A DNA stretch of 64,000 bases, taken from contig NZ_CALIIU010000008.1 of NCBI RefSeq assembly GCF_938017775.1, positions 1 to 64,000 on the forward strand. The letters run 5' to 3'. The position numbers and the translations under genes were made by a program. The notes beneath the pieces were generated by a model. It had not been told where the DNA came from, ran no database searches, and saw only the letters and a list, made by a program, of their open reading frames with translations. This document shows positions 1 to 8,861 of the stretch, piece by piece. Source of the DNA: an uncultured Campylobacter sp. (GTDB taxonomy: Bacteria > Campylobacterota > Campylobacteria > Campylobacterales > Campylobacteraceae). Position 1 is the stretch's first letter, and the number at the start of each line of letters is the position of its first letter.

Positions 1-164
1 CCCTTATAGCCGATACGCTCCTGGCGGTAGATGACATCCCCCTTAGAGTCTTCCCACTTGATGAGCAGGGCGATCAGAGCGATCAGGGGGGAGAAGAAGA
101 TCAGCGAAACCAAGGCTAAGGTAAAGTCAAAGGCGCCGAAATCAGCGATACTAAAAAGGCGTAA
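1..164 (-). CDS. bacterial sugar transferase, partial, start unclear
   Basis: The reverse strand reads an open frame entering from the left edge, with a hydrophobic segment (FDFTLALVSLIFFSPLIALI) followed by IKWEDSKGDVIYRQERIGYKG-like sequence. A membrane helix followed by a short linker and RQERIG is the N-terminal signature of polyprenyl-phosphate sugar-1-phosphate transferases (WcaJ/PglC family), which load the first sugar of a glycan on undecaprenyl phosphate at the inner membrane. Only about 55 residues are inside the window. Going upstream the frame stays open to about position 197 but offers no ATG, GTG or TTG before the helix, so the gene may be truncated at its 5' end where it meets argS, or belong to the long form whose N-terminus was lost. 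The family call is good; the state of the gene is uncertain. Confidence 0.6.
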
Positions 165-169
165 GGGAT

Positions 170-1963
170 TTGAAAAATTTAGTCTTAAATGAAATTTTTA
201 AAATTTTATCTCGCAAAGTCGTTTTGGAAAAACCCAAAGATAAAAGCTTGGCTCATTACGCCTCGCCCGAGGCTTTCGCGCTGGCTAAGGAGCTGCGAAA
301 GGCGCCTAGGCTCATCGCTGAGGAGCTTGCGGTTAAATTTAAAGATAGCGAAATTCTAAGCGCCACGGCGGTGAACGGCTATCTAAATTTTCACCTAAAG
401 CCCGCTGTGTTGGGTGCTCTTGCCGAAAATGCTCTTAGATTGGGCGGCGATTTTGCGAAAAACGACGCGAAGCTCGGAGACGGAATTTTACCGGCTTCGG
501 AAAAGCTTTGCGTGGGCGAGCCTGCTAGCAAAGGCTCCGCTACGAATTTGGCTGCGAGCGGTAACGACGCTGCCAAATCGCAGAATTCCGACACGCAAAA
601 TTTTATTTCGCAGAATTCTGCAGAGGCGTCAAATTCCGTTGCTGTGCCAAAATGCGATGAGGCGCGGAATTCCGCCGCTATGCCGCAAAAAATTTTGCTT
701 GAATATATCAGCGCCAATCCGACAGGTCCGCTTCATATCGGGCACGTGCGCGGCGCCGTTTACGGCGATACGTTTGCGCGCATCGGAGGCTATCTTGGGC
801 ACTGCGTCGATACGGAGTACTACATCAACGACGCGGGCAATCAGATCGAGCTTTTGGGCACTTCGATCGCGCTTCGTGCGCGCGAGCTTGCGGGCGAGGA
901 CGTAAGCTACCCCGAGAAATACTACCGCGGCGAGTATATCGACGAGATTATCCCTCTTGCGCGCGCCCAATTCGGCGATGAAATTTTCCGCGACGAATCG
1001 CGCGTTTTGATCCTTGCGGAGTTTGCTAAGGACGAAGTGCTAAAGATCATCCAAAAAGATCTCGCAGACGCGGGCATTCATATCCAAAACTGGGCTAGCG
1101 AAAAGAGCCTCTACGGCGAGCTTGAGCCTACGATTAAGAAGCTTGAGCGCAGCGGCAAGATGTATGAGCAGGAGGGCAAAATTTGGATCCGCTCATCGCA
1201 GCTCGGCGACGAAAAGGATCGCGTCGTCATCCGCGAGGATGCCCGCCCGACCTATCTTGCGGGCGACATCGTCTATCACAACAACAAATTTGAGCGCGGA
1301 TATGAGCACTGCATCAACATCTGGGGCGCCGATCACCACGGCTACATCGCGCGCCTAAAGGCCGCCGTGCATTTTCTGGGCTATGACGAAAGCAGGCTCG
1401 AGATCATCCTAATGCAGATGGTAAATTTGCTTAAAGACGGGCAGACCTACAAGATGAGCAAGCGCGCAGGCAACGCGATCTTGATGAGCGACGTGCTCGC
1501 CGCGATCGGCAGGGACGCGATGCGATTTATCTTTATCAGCAAAAAGGGCGAGACGCCGCTTGAGTTCGACGTGGATGAGCTCGCGCGCGAAGACAGCAGC
1601 AATCCGATCTTTTACATCAACTACGCCCACGCGCGGGTCAATCAAATTTTTACCAAAGCGGGCAAGCGCGAGGCGGACGTCCTAGGTGCGGACTTCGGCG
1701 CGCTGGATGAAGCGGGGCTCGGCCTAGCTTTTGCGGCGCTTGGCTTGAATGAAATTTTAAACGACGCTTTTAATTCGCGCGGCTTGCAGAAGCTACCAGA
1801 TTTCCTAAAGGCGCTCGCGGCGGACTTTCACAAATACTACAACGAAAACCGCGTCGTAGGCAGCGAGAACGAGGATGCGAAGCTCAAGCTGTTCGCACTC
1901 GTGGCGCTTAGTATTCGCACGGCGTTTGCCCTGATGGGCCTAAGCGCGAAAGAGAAGATGTAG
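170..1963 (+). CDS. argS: arginyl-tRNA synthetase with low-complexity insertion
   Basis: Class I aminoacyl-tRNA synthetase charging tRNA-Arg in the cytoplasm. The HIGH motif is at residues 189-192 (PTGPLHIGH) and KMSKR at about 428-432; the C-terminal anticodon-binding domain ends in the normal ALMGLSAKEKM type tail. The start is TTG, chosen because the N-terminus then aligns with Campylobacter ArgS (MKNLVLNEIFKIL). At 597 residues it is about 65 longer than usual: residues roughly 104-172 are an Asn/Ser/Ala-rich stretch between the N-terminal tRNA-binding domain and the catalytic domain, where relatives have about ten residues. The inserted DNA is packed with RAATTY words, including the perfect palindromes GCAGAATTCTGC and GCGGAATTCCGC. 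The enzyme is very probably functional because everything else is conserved. Confidence 0.97.
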   Translation: MKNLVLNEIFKILSRKVVLEKPKDKSLAHYASPEAFALAKELRKAPRLIAEELAVKFKDSEILSATAVNGYLNFHLKPAVLGALAENALRLGGDFAKNDAKLGDGILPASEKLCVGEPASKGSATNLAASGNDAAKSQNSDTQNFISQNSAEASNSVAVPKCDEARNSAAMPQKILLEYISANPTGPLHIGHVRGAVYGDTFARIGGYLGHCVDTEYYINDAGNQIELLGTSIALRARELAGEDVSYPEKYYRGEYIDEIIPLARAQFGDEIFRDESRVLILAEFAKDEVLKIIQKDLADAGIHIQNWASEKSLYGELEPTIKKLERSGKMYEQEGKIWIRSSQLGDEKDRVVIREDARPTYLAGDIVYHNNKFERGYEHCINIWGADHHGYIARLKAAVHFLGYDESRLEIILMQMVNLLKDGQTYKMSKRAGNAILMSDVLAAIGRDAMRFIFISKKGETPLEFDVDELAREDSSNPIFYINYAHARVNQIFTKAGKREADVLGADFGALDEAGLGLAFAALGLNEILNDAFNSRGLQKLPDFLKALAADFHKYYNENRVVGSENEDAKLKLFALVALSIRTAFALMGLSAKEKM

Positions 1964-2455
1964 CCGCACAGGCTACATCCGCGCCGATAGCCTAAATCTC
2001 ACGAACGAAATTTTATGATTTAAATACAAGGCGAAATTTTACGGCGGGATTTCTGCTGCGAAATTTTATGTTTTGCTTTTCACTTCCCGCCTTGCCGCAA
2101 AATTTTGCGGCGGAATTTGGGATGAAATTTTATCGTGAAATTTGATTTAAAATTCTATCGCTATGAAATTTTAAAGCTAGTTCTAAATTTATAGCTCGTA
2201 GAATTTCAACTTTAGAATTTTACGGGCACTTTAGCGGTATTGCTGTGGCGCCGGGCGCGGTTCTTAAAATTTAAAATTTGGCTGCAAATTTACAGCTTGC
2301 GGGTTTTTAAAAATTTTGCGACGCGGAAGCCCTGGGTAAATTTTAAAACAGAGCTTTAAGGTGGCAAAATTTTATCCGCAAAATTTACTCGGGCGGGATT
2401 TGCCTGCAAGACCGCTCCTTAAGCCCCGCGGCGCATCGCCGCAAAAAGGATAGAT
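1964..2455. other. intergenic region rich in RAATTY words
   Basis: No coding frame with plausible composition is seen. By eye I count about twenty RAATTY hexamers between 2000 and 2400, mostly AAATTT inside longer AAAATTTT runs, many embedded in contexts like GCGAAATTTTA. It holds one copy of a repeat also present downstream of the next gene (2150-2227). No clear terminator follows argS. A ribosome binding site AAAAGGA lies just before the next gene. Confidence 0.7.
2150..2227. repeat. intergenic repeat, copy A
   Basis: About 78 bp that aligns with 3469-3548 with one or two short indels; shared blocks are AATTCTATyGCTATrAAATTTT, AGTTCTAAATTT, TTCAACTTTArAATTTTACG in the same order. The two copies lie either side of the Sel1 gene at 2456. 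Confidence 0.6.
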
Positions 2456-3238
2456 ATGAGAAAGATCATCGACATAACGGCGCTTTCCATCGCCGTTTGC
2501 ATCTTGATTATGGTGCTTTTTTTGCCGTCGCCAGTTTTATCATTTAAATGCTACCGCGGCGATAGCGTGGGCTGCGCACAGCTGGGGCGCGACAAGCTCT
2601 CCCGCGGAGATTACGAAGGCGCCAAGCCCGCTCTTGCTAAGGCTTGCGAGGCGGGTGAGAAAGATAGCTGCTTTGATTTGGGAGCCCTATACGACGGCGA
2701 GGGCAATGCGACGCAGGCAGGCGTATTTTATGACGCAGCGTGCGATAAAAACGTCGCCGTAGCCTGCCACAAGCTAGGCAACCTATATCAGCGAGGGCGC
2801 CTGAGTAGGGACTTCGTTGCCGCCGCGCAGCGCTACGCTAGGGCTTGCGATTTGGGCTATGCCAAAAGCTGCCACAATGCGGGCGTGGTCTATTTCACGG
2901 GCGGTTTTGGGCTCGCGGCGGATCCGGCAAAGGCGGTGAGCTTTTTCGAGCGAGGCTGTGACGGCGGGCTAGTGGATAGCTGCTATAATGCCGGCGTTGC
3001 GTATGATAAGGGTCTCGGCGCACCGCAGGATCGCGACCAGGCGGAGAAGCTTTACACCAAATCCTGCGAGCTGGGCTACGGCGATGCCTGCAATAATTTA
3101 GGCTATTTGTATGTGAGCAAGGGGGATCTGCGCGGATTTTCCAAGGGGCTTGGATGGGTCAAAAAGGGCTGCGACGCGGGCAATAAAAAATCCTGCCAGC
3201 TCTACGAATTCATGAAAAACGAAATTTTAAAGAAGTAG
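2456..3238 (+). CDS. Sel1-like repeat protein, cysteine-rich, membrane anchored
   Basis: The N-terminus (residues about 6-28) is a hydrophobic anchor or uncleaved signal, so the rest is probably periplasmic. From residue 35 to the end the chain consists of about six Sel1/TPR-type helical repeats of 33-37 residues, each ending near AC or SC (for example FYDAACDKNVAVACHKLGNLY), with two Cys spaced to form a disulfide per repeat as in the Helicobacter cysteine-rich (Hcp) proteins. Such proteins are exported scaffolds; the partner is not predictable. A ribosome binding site AAAAGGA precedes the ATG. A shorter paralogue of the same architecture is encoded at 18087. It stands alone between two RAATTY-rich spacers. 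Confidence 0.85.
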   Translation: MRKIIDITALSIAVCILIMVLFLPSPVLSFKCYRGDSVGCAQLGRDKLSRGDYEGAKPALAKACEAGEKDSCFDLGALYDGEGNATQAGVFYDAACDKNVAVACHKLGNLYQRGRLSRDFVAAAQRYARACDLGYAKSCHNAGVVYFTGGFGLAADPAKAVSFFERGCDGGLVDSCYNAGVAYDKGLGAPQDRDQAEKLYTKSCELGYGDACNNLGYLYVSKGDLRGFSKGLGWVKKGCDAGNKKSCQLYEFMKNEILKK

Positions 3239-3641
3239 GCGCTTGGTAGCCCGGCGCACATTTGCCGATTTGCACTGCCTGCCGTGCACGCCGCCTGTTT
3301 TGTATTGCTCGCCGTCCGCCGTATGTCGTATGGCGTCCGTCGTGCGCTGTCTGCCTTGCGCCGCCTATTTGCACTGCTCGTTGCGCGGTATTGGCTTTTT
3401 GCGGCGGCTTGCTTGCGATACTACCGCGGCGGATTTGTGAGCTTTTGCGGCGTGCGGAATTTTACTTGGAATTCTATTGCTATAAAATTTTTAAGGCTTA
3501 GTTCTAAATTTGCTGCCCACAGAGGTTCAACTTTAAAATTTTACGGGCGGCGCTGCGAGCAAGGCATAAATTTTGATTTTAAAATTTTACGGCGCGGAAT
3601 TTAGCGCGGAAGCAAAGCGCGAAGCTGTTTGAGGAGACAAA
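3239..3641. other. intergenic region with degenerate short repeats
   Basis: Several short frames overlap here in all three frames, which argues against any being a gene. The first 200 bases are a degenerate run of GCCG/TGCC/TGCAC words suggestive of decayed tandem repetition; the second half contains copy B of the repeat at 3469-3548 and further RAATTY words. Confidence 0.6.
3469..3548. repeat. intergenic repeat, copy B
   Basis: Counterpart of 2150-2227; see there. Same orientation, about four fifths identical by eye. Confidence 0.6.
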
Positions 3642-4070
3642 TTGGAATATGAAATCACGGGCGAGGTTCAAAATCTCCGCGTCCACGCTGCAAGAGGAAA
3701 TAGCAAAATTTGGGTATTTTTCGAGATAGACGGCGTGAAGCTGCGCGGCGAGTTTAACGATATCCCCGTAGAGGAGGGCGAGCCTGCGCGCGCATATTTC
3801 ATCCGCGGAGGATATGCGGGCAGCTACGTGATCACTCGAGTTCAGGTGGTGCGCAAACCAAGCCCTTTGCGCCGCAAGCTGGGGATCGCGACCGCCGTGT
3901 GCACGCTTGGCTTCGGCGCGGCGCTGTGGATTGTAGGCTTTGGGATTTTAAACGTCGGCGGGAGGGGCTCGCTAATTAATTTTGTCTGTGTTGCCGCCGC
4001 AGGATTTGGGGTGCTAAAAGAGGGCGCGGGCAATCTGAGAGCGTGGCTGAATCAACGCACGTCCGAGTAG
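3642..4070 (+). CDS. small membrane protein of unknown function
   Basis: Not recognised. The 142-residue product has an N-terminal soluble half (about 1-75) that looks like a small beta-rich domain (IWVFFEIDGVKLRGEFNDIP), a basic patch KPSPLRRK, then two hydrophobic segments at about 82-103 and 108-127 separated by a Gly-rich turn. The start is TTG because GAGGAG lies six bases upstream and the nearby ATG is out of frame. It precedes the DUF3137 gene by about 140 bases in the same direction. The first domain could act as an OB- or NfeD-like module on a membrane protein, but that is only a shape-based guess. Confidence 0.7.
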   Translation: MEYEITGEVQNLRVHAARGNSKIWVFFEIDGVKLRGEFNDIPVEEGEPARAYFIRGGYAGSYVITRVQVVRKPSPLRRKLGIATAVCTLGFGAALWIVGFGILNVGGRGSLINFVCVAAAGFGVLKEGAGNLRAWLNQRTSE

Positions 4071-4211
4071 ATCGCCGCCGCGGCGTAAATTTCATAAATT
4101 TAATCCACCGAATAAAATTTACTCGCGCCGCCGTATCTTTGCGGCGTAAATTTTGCTAAAATTCGCTCCGAGCGCGAAATCCGCTGCGTAAATTTAGAAA
4201 AAGGTAAAATT

Positions 4212-5192
4212 TTGAATATAAACGAAGCGATAGTCGCCACTGCCAAAAAGCAAAAAGAGTGCCGGCTGGCATTTGTAAAGTATCTGTTTTTGGGAATTTT
4301 ATTTATAATAGCACTGCCCGTGGGCGGCGGATTTGCCGTAGGACATCTTTTTGAAAATCGCCTTGCACCGCTATTTTTCATCATTATCTATATTCCGTTT
4401 TTTCAAGCCGCGCTAATGGCTAACGCAAGCCGAGTGACCAGCGAGCTGGGGGATTACAAAGCGTTTTATAAAGACGTTTTCGTTCGCGCCGCTATTCGGG
4501 GCACAGATCCAAATTTTAGCTACGATCCGAATGCCGGCATCAGCCGTAAAGAATTTCGCAAAATTGGCATCTATTCGCCAGGTGAGTTTCGCGCCGAAGA
4601 TCAAATCAGCGGCATTTATAAAGACGTCAAATTTAACCTCAGCGAAGCGATCCGCATCCCAAACGGCGCGACGCTGGAGCTAAGCGACTCAGCGGCGCTA
4701 AATTTGCTCTCCGCGATAATTTTTGCATGGGAGGCCATGAAGGATATGCAAGCCTTTAGCGGCTCGGTTTTGGTCTGCGAGTTTTACAAGAAATTTAGCG
4801 GGCAAACGATAGTCGCGAGTCGCACGTTAAATACTAAATTTATAGGCAAAAAAGAACAGATGGACGACGTGTTTTTTAGTAAAGAATTTCGAGTTTTTGC
4901 GGACGATAAGGTTGAGGCGAGGTATCTTTTGACGCCCGCATTTATGGAGCGTCTGCGAGAGCTAAAGGAAAAATTTGCGGGGAAAATGGGGGTGAGCGCG
5001 GCGTTTATGGACGATAAATTTTATCTATTTTTAAACGGAGCGAAAAATAAGTTTGAAACAACGCTCTTTTCGCTGCCGCCGAGCTTAGAGGACGCCGCTG
5101 AGATCAAAAATGAAATTTCAGAGTTTTTATCTATCATAGATAAGCTAAATTTAAACCCGGATTTAAGCGGGGCAGCGATTTTGGCTGATTAA
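4212..5192 (+). CDS. DUF3137 family membrane protein
   Basis: The 326-residue product begins with a short cytoplasmic segment, two hydrophobic helices at about 23-42 and 52-72, and a large soluble C-terminal domain. The C-terminal region has the features I associate with DUF3137: a KEFRVFADDKVEARYLLTPAFMERL-type segment followed by a FMDDKFYLFLNG strand and a final FE-LFSLPPSL stretch. The function of DUF3137 is not established. The start is TTG, preceded by AAAGGT; a TAAAAT box about 60 bases upstream could be its promoter. It heads the block of accessory genes reaching to 9.1 kb. Confidence 0.75.
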   Translation: MNINEAIVATAKKQKECRLAFVKYLFLGILFIIALPVGGGFAVGHLFENRLAPLFFIIIYIPFFQAALMANASRVTSELGDYKAFYKDVFVRAAIRGTDPNFSYDPNAGISRKEFRKIGIYSPGEFRAEDQISGIYKDVKFNLSEAIRIPNGATLELSDSAALNLLSAIIFAWEAMKDMQAFSGSVLVCEFYKKFSGQTIVASRTLNTKFIGKKEQMDDVFFSKEFRVFADDKVEARYLLTPAFMERLRELKEKFAGKMGVSAAFMDDKFYLFLNGAKNKFETTLFSLPPSLEDAAEIKNEISEFLSIIDKLNLNPDLSGAAILAD

Positions 5193-5358
5193 TGCGCGCC
5201 GCTATTTATCGGCTAAAATTTACTTGCGTTGCAGCTGGTCGCCGTTATTCTCCGCTGCCGACCGAGATGTGTTACGGCTCGGATCGCTCATTTTCGCTAC
5301 CGGCCGGGGCGCGCTTAAGTAGCTCCTGTTCGCGAGCGAATAATTTGTAAAATTTCTC

Positions 5359-5541
5359 CTAGTCGTGCAGATAGACGAGCCTGCGCTCTTTGCCGCTTTC
5401 GTCTATATAGATGCCTTGCGTCGAGCATAGGCTCATCTTTTGCCAGTAGTCGAAAAACGGCAGCGCCTCGATATCATCTTGCAGCACGCCTCGCATCATG
5501 CCGTTATCGTAAATTTTTAGATCGTAGCAGGTCTTTTTCAT
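5359..5541 (-). CDS. hypothetical 60-residue protein
   Basis: Short frame starting MKKTCYDLKIYD, preceded on its strand by AGAAAGG at a good distance, with ordinary codon use and a mixed charged/aromatic sequence (DDIEALPFFDYWQKM). These features favour a real gene. No family is recognised. It is followed 210 bases further by the DUF4299 gene on the same strand, possibly part of the same accessory group. Confidence 0.55.
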   Translation of the reverse strand: MKKTCYDLKIYDNGMMRGVLQDDIEALPFFDYWQKMSLCSTQGIYIDESGKERRLVYLHD

Positions 5542-5754
5542 TTTAACCTTTCTAAATTTTACCGCGACGGAATTTTATCGTGGTGGAATTCTTAAATTTG
5601 CATTGCGATAAAATTCCGTCTTTTAGAATTTTGCCCGCCGCAAAATTTACCGCAAATTCCGCGACTTTGGATTTGCAGCGTTAAGCCTCGATGGCTTTAA
5701 ATTTTGCAGCGCTAACCCTTGATGAGCTCTGCAGAATTTCACCGCAAGTAAAAT

Positions 5755-6684
5755 TTAGCCCGCCAGCGCCTTTAGCTGATTGACGTTTAGCCCGTCAACC
5801 AAAATATAGCTCGCATCGATGAGGCGGTAGTTTTGCTTCGGCAGCCGCGCGATAAACTCGCCGTATTCCAGCTCGGCGATGTCGCGGTAGTTACCGGCGT
5901 CGTTTTCGTCGCCCTCTATGCCTATGAGCGCGATCTGCCAGCGCGCGACGTCGCTATTTTTTAGCATCTCCGCGTTTTGCCACTCCACAAGCGGCTTGTA
6001 GGGCAGGATAGTGGGCAGGTCCTGCGTGAGCGCGTATGAGCCCATTATCGTGCCGTCATCTCCATTTCGGTAAAACCTCTGGTGCGCGCTGTAAGCGTCA
6101 AGATATTGCACCTCGGTTAGCCGCTTGCTAAACTCGGCGGCGGGGTTATACGAGGCTAAAATTTCATCCATCATCGCGCGGTTTATCGCAAAAGGCCTCT
6201 GAACCCCGTAGCAAAAATTTACCTCCGTATCGCCGCTTAAGTGTTGATCTATCGAATGTAGCCCCGCCGCTATATCGCGCTCGTAGTCGAATTGCTCTAT
6301 CCTGTCGTGAGCGTAAATTTCGCCGTTTTCATCCGCGATCTCGCCCCCCAGCTGCTTAGATAGCGCCTGCAGATATGAGATCGCCAAAACCCAATCAAAG
6401 ATCGTCGCGGGCGTATTTACGCGCACGGCGTAGCTTAGCCGCTCCTCGTCATATCTTAGCTCCATTCCGCGCCCGCTCTTGTTCTGCACGCCCAAAATCA
6501 AGCACTCCTGCTCGCTCAAAGGCGATTTTAAAAACGCCCTCTCGTCAAAGCCCTCGGCGCTCTCATCTATGTCAAATACCGATAGATTGGGCAGGAGCTC
6601 CAATGCCTTGCTAACGCTCATAGCGTCCGAATACCCCATAAATAGCGGTCGCTTTTTGTTTTTGACGCGGAATTCTACGCTCAT
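5755..6684 (-). CDS. DUF4299-like protein
   Basis: The product (309 residues from the ATG at 6684) begins MSVEFRVKNKKRPLFMGY and continues DAMSVSKALELLPNLSVF, a pattern I associate with DUF4299, a family of soluble proteins of unknown function. The start is set by AAAGGAG just upstream; the longer frame to 6804 lacks a site and has intergenic composition. No signal peptide or membrane segment is visible, so it is probably cytoplasmic. It lies among SMI1/KNR4 and DUF1963 genes, families that often act as antidotes to polymorphic toxins; no toxin is adjacent. The family name is moderately sure. Confidence 0.7.
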   Translation of the reverse strand: MSVEFRVKNKKRPLFMGYSDAMSVSKALELLPNLSVFDIDESAEGFDERAFLKSPLSEQECLILGVQNKSGRGMELRYDEERLSYAVRVNTPATIFDWVLAISYLQALSKQLGGEIADENGEIYAHDRIEQFDYERDIAAGLHSIDQHLSGDTEVNFCYGVQRPFAINRAMMDEILASYNPAAEFSKRLTEVQYLDAYSAHQRFYRNGDDGTIMGSYALTQDLPTILPYKPLVEWQNAEMLKNSDVARWQIALIGIEGDENDAGNYRDIAELEYGEFIARLPKQNYRLIDASYILVDGLNVNQLKALAG

Positions 6685-6828
6685 CGTTTTCTCCTTTGTT
6701 AAATTGGCAAAATTATAGCGAAATTTTACCCGCCGCAGCGGGCTAAATTTGCGCTCGCAAGCCCGCATCGCTGGTTGCACAAATGCGCGCCGCAGCCCGC
6801 ACAAAACTACACTCCCAATCGCGAAAGC

Positions 6829-7638
6829 CTACGCGCCGACCGCCTCTTTTAGGCTCTGTGCGCACAAGCCCGCATCCTTAAGCTTGCGCAAAATTTCACC
6901 CATCAGCTCCTCTTTGAAAACGTCCAGTATCATCGCGCCGGCGTCCAGCTCAGCATAGCGCAGGGCGGGTTCGCTGAAGTTTTTAAGCTCTTTAAACCGC
7001 CGCTCGCCCCGCCTGGCAAATCCGAGCCGAACTTCGTTCGGGCTAAGGCTCAGCATGCCGCCGTCGCGAGCGAAATTATACACGCTAAAGCCGTAAAGCT
7101 GCGGATCGGCGGCTCTTGCGCGCACGCTCAAAATTTCCTCCAGCCGCGCCTTTGTGCCATTTAGATCGAGCCCTGTTTGCAGCGCGATTTTGCCGCCCGT
7201 GTCGAGCCGCAAAAGCGTCAAAAACGAAGCAAAATCCTGCGCGATGATGCTTTGCTCATCGCATTCGACGTCGATGTAGGCGACCGCAGGCTGTTCGCTC
7301 GTGCGGTAGTCCAGGCACAGGTACCAGTGGCCGTCGCCGCTGAAGGGCACCAGCCCGTCAAGCTCGAAGCTCACGCACTCGCGCTCTTCGCCCCAGCTAA
7401 AGCGTGTAAGCGACGGATACGCCTCGCCGATACCGCTGACGGCGTCTAGCGGGTAGCCCTCTAGCTCGTAGCGTAGGTAGCCGCCGTTTTGTACGCCCAG
7501 CATTATGGCGAACTCGCGCGGCAGAGCGTGTTCTAGCTCCTCTTCCGCGGCCCTCAGCGCCTCGGGCGTGAGCGGATCTTGTAGATAGGGCAGGTAGATC
7601 GGCCTGCGCCAGATGTTTGCAAGCTGGTTTGCGTTCAT
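6829..7638 (-). CDS. SMI1/KNR4 (SUKH) family protein
   Basis: The product (269 residues from the ATG at 7638, which has AAAGGAGCGA upstream) shows the SUKH fold signature near the N-terminus: PEALRAAEEELEHALPREFA, then MLGVQNGGYLRY, an FSGDGHWYLCLDYR segment and FASFLTLL closing the domain near residue 150. SUKH proteins are widespread immunity proteins against contact-dependent and polymorphic toxins, and also occur as orphans. The C-terminal 110 residues (LYGFSVYNFARDGG onwards) form a second domain I do not recognise. Its start is about 330 bases from the frameshifted DUF1963 gene upstream on the same strand. Confidence 0.8.
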   Translation of the reverse strand: MNANQLANIWRRPIYLPYLQDPLTPEALRAAEEELEHALPREFAIMLGVQNGGYLRYELEGYPLDAVSGIGEAYPSLTRFSWGEERECVSFELDGLVPFSGDGHWYLCLDYRTSEQPAVAYIDVECDEQSIIAQDFASFLTLLRLDTGGKIALQTGLDLNGTKARLEEILSVRARAADPQLYGFSVYNFARDGGMLSLSPNEVRLGFARRGERRFKELKNFSEPALRYAELDAGAMILDVFKEELMGEILRKLKDAGLCAQSLKEAVGA

Positions 7639-7967
7639 TTTCGCTCCTTTAAATTTGCGGATTAAAATTTCAAGCTCAGGCTTAAATTTCAAGCTCGAAG
7701 CCGAAATCTCGGGCTATAAAATTTTAAAATTTTGCGGCGCCGAATTTTTCACGGCCCGCTCGCTGTATTCGGCGCGTCTGCAACTATTCGGCTCGTCTTT
7801 CGGCAGTTTAAATTTAATCTAGATCGGAGCGCGCCGCCGTTTAAATTTAATCTGCACCGAGCGGGCTCAAAGCCGCACGCCGATAAAATTTCATCGTAAA
7901 TTTATGCGGCCTGAGCATCTATTTAAAGCGGCGGAATTTTGCGGGCGAACTAAAGCCTTTCGCGCGC

Positions 7968-8686
7968 CTAATCGAAATCATAATACAGGCTCCACGCGCC
8001 GCTTTGCGGGTTTTTAGCAAACATCAAGCTGCCGCCGTCTATGACGTTAAAGCCCGCCTTTTCGTCTGAAGAGACCTGAAAAACGAACTGATAGCCATCG
8101 CCGAAGCTCACTCCCGACTGGCAAAAGTAGGGGTAGCCGCCGAATTTCGTGCAGTTATAAAACTCCAAGGCGATGTCGTCGTAATACTCGAGCCCCTCTG
8201 TCTCCTCAAGACGCAAAATTTCATCTATGGCGTCCGCATCCAGCCCACCGCCGTCCCAGCTCGCGACGTCGTCCGCGGCAAATTTTGGCTGCAAAGGAAA
8301 GGGTCTTATCTGCGAGCGAGGATTTGCAAGCTCCTTTATGACGAGCTCAGCCTCGTTTTTATACTCGCGGACCTTCCACAGGCCGTCCATATTCTCAGGG
8401 GATTTGCCGATGAAATCCTGCGAGATGAAGACCGTAAGCAGCTTGACGCCGTCCAAGACCTGCGGCACGTAGGGCAGCGTGGGCAGGTAAAACTGTGCCA
8501 GAGGGAGCATCTGCGCGCCGTTTTGATCCGTCGGCAGCTCCTCATCCGCCGCGCAGGCAAGCGCGCGGCCGATCCAGCATCATCGATCGCGCCTCGCGGC
8601 CTCACTCCGCCCGTCTGAAAATAGGTGATTTCGCGAGCGATCTTGCGCTGCAGCTCCTTAATCTTTTCTTGCAGATCCGTTTGCAT
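7968..8686 (-). pseudogene. DUF1963 (YwqG-like) gene with a single frameshift
   Basis: Two reverse-strand frames together give one protein. The first starts at 8686 with MQTDLQEKIKELQRKIAREI and runs through ITYFQTGGVRPRGAIDD; the second continues WIGRALACAADEELPTDQNG into MLPLAQFYLPTLPYVP and ends YYDFD at 7968. The frames change near 8577-8578, where one missing base would turn DD-(S)-WIGRA into a continuous reading. The order of parts, PLAQF-LP, then FGGYPYFCQ and a final YDFD, is that of DUF1963 proteins, which are soluble and of unknown function but often sit in immunity-gene clusters. Either a true inactivating mutation or an assembly error; the site is not a long homopolymer. Confidence 0.75.
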
Positions 8687-8861
8687 TTGCGTCCTTTTCG
8701 GTTGGAATTTTAGCGCTTTTGTGAAATTATAGCGTAAATTTTACCCGCCGCCGCGAGCTAAATTTGCAGCGTAAAGAGTTGCGAAAAGTAAGCTTAAAGC
8801 TTTTTGGGAGTAAAATTTAAACAGACCCATGTAGGCGGTAAATTTAATCAAAGGAGCGAAA

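Noticed and set aside
391..717. Reverse-strand open frame over the argS insertion
   Set aside because: It is the antisense of RAATTY-rich filler and gives a Phe/Ala/Ser-rich chain with no ribosome binding site; argS on the other strand is certain.
3243..3604. Three overlapping + strand frames after the first Sel1 gene
   Set aside because: Frames overlap one another, have Cys/Arg/Leu-biased composition typical of decayed repeats and lack good start sites.
6685..6804. Longer N-terminus for the DUF4299-like gene
   Set aside because: The ATG at 6684 has a perfect ribosome binding site and starts the recognisable domain; the extension is spacer-like.
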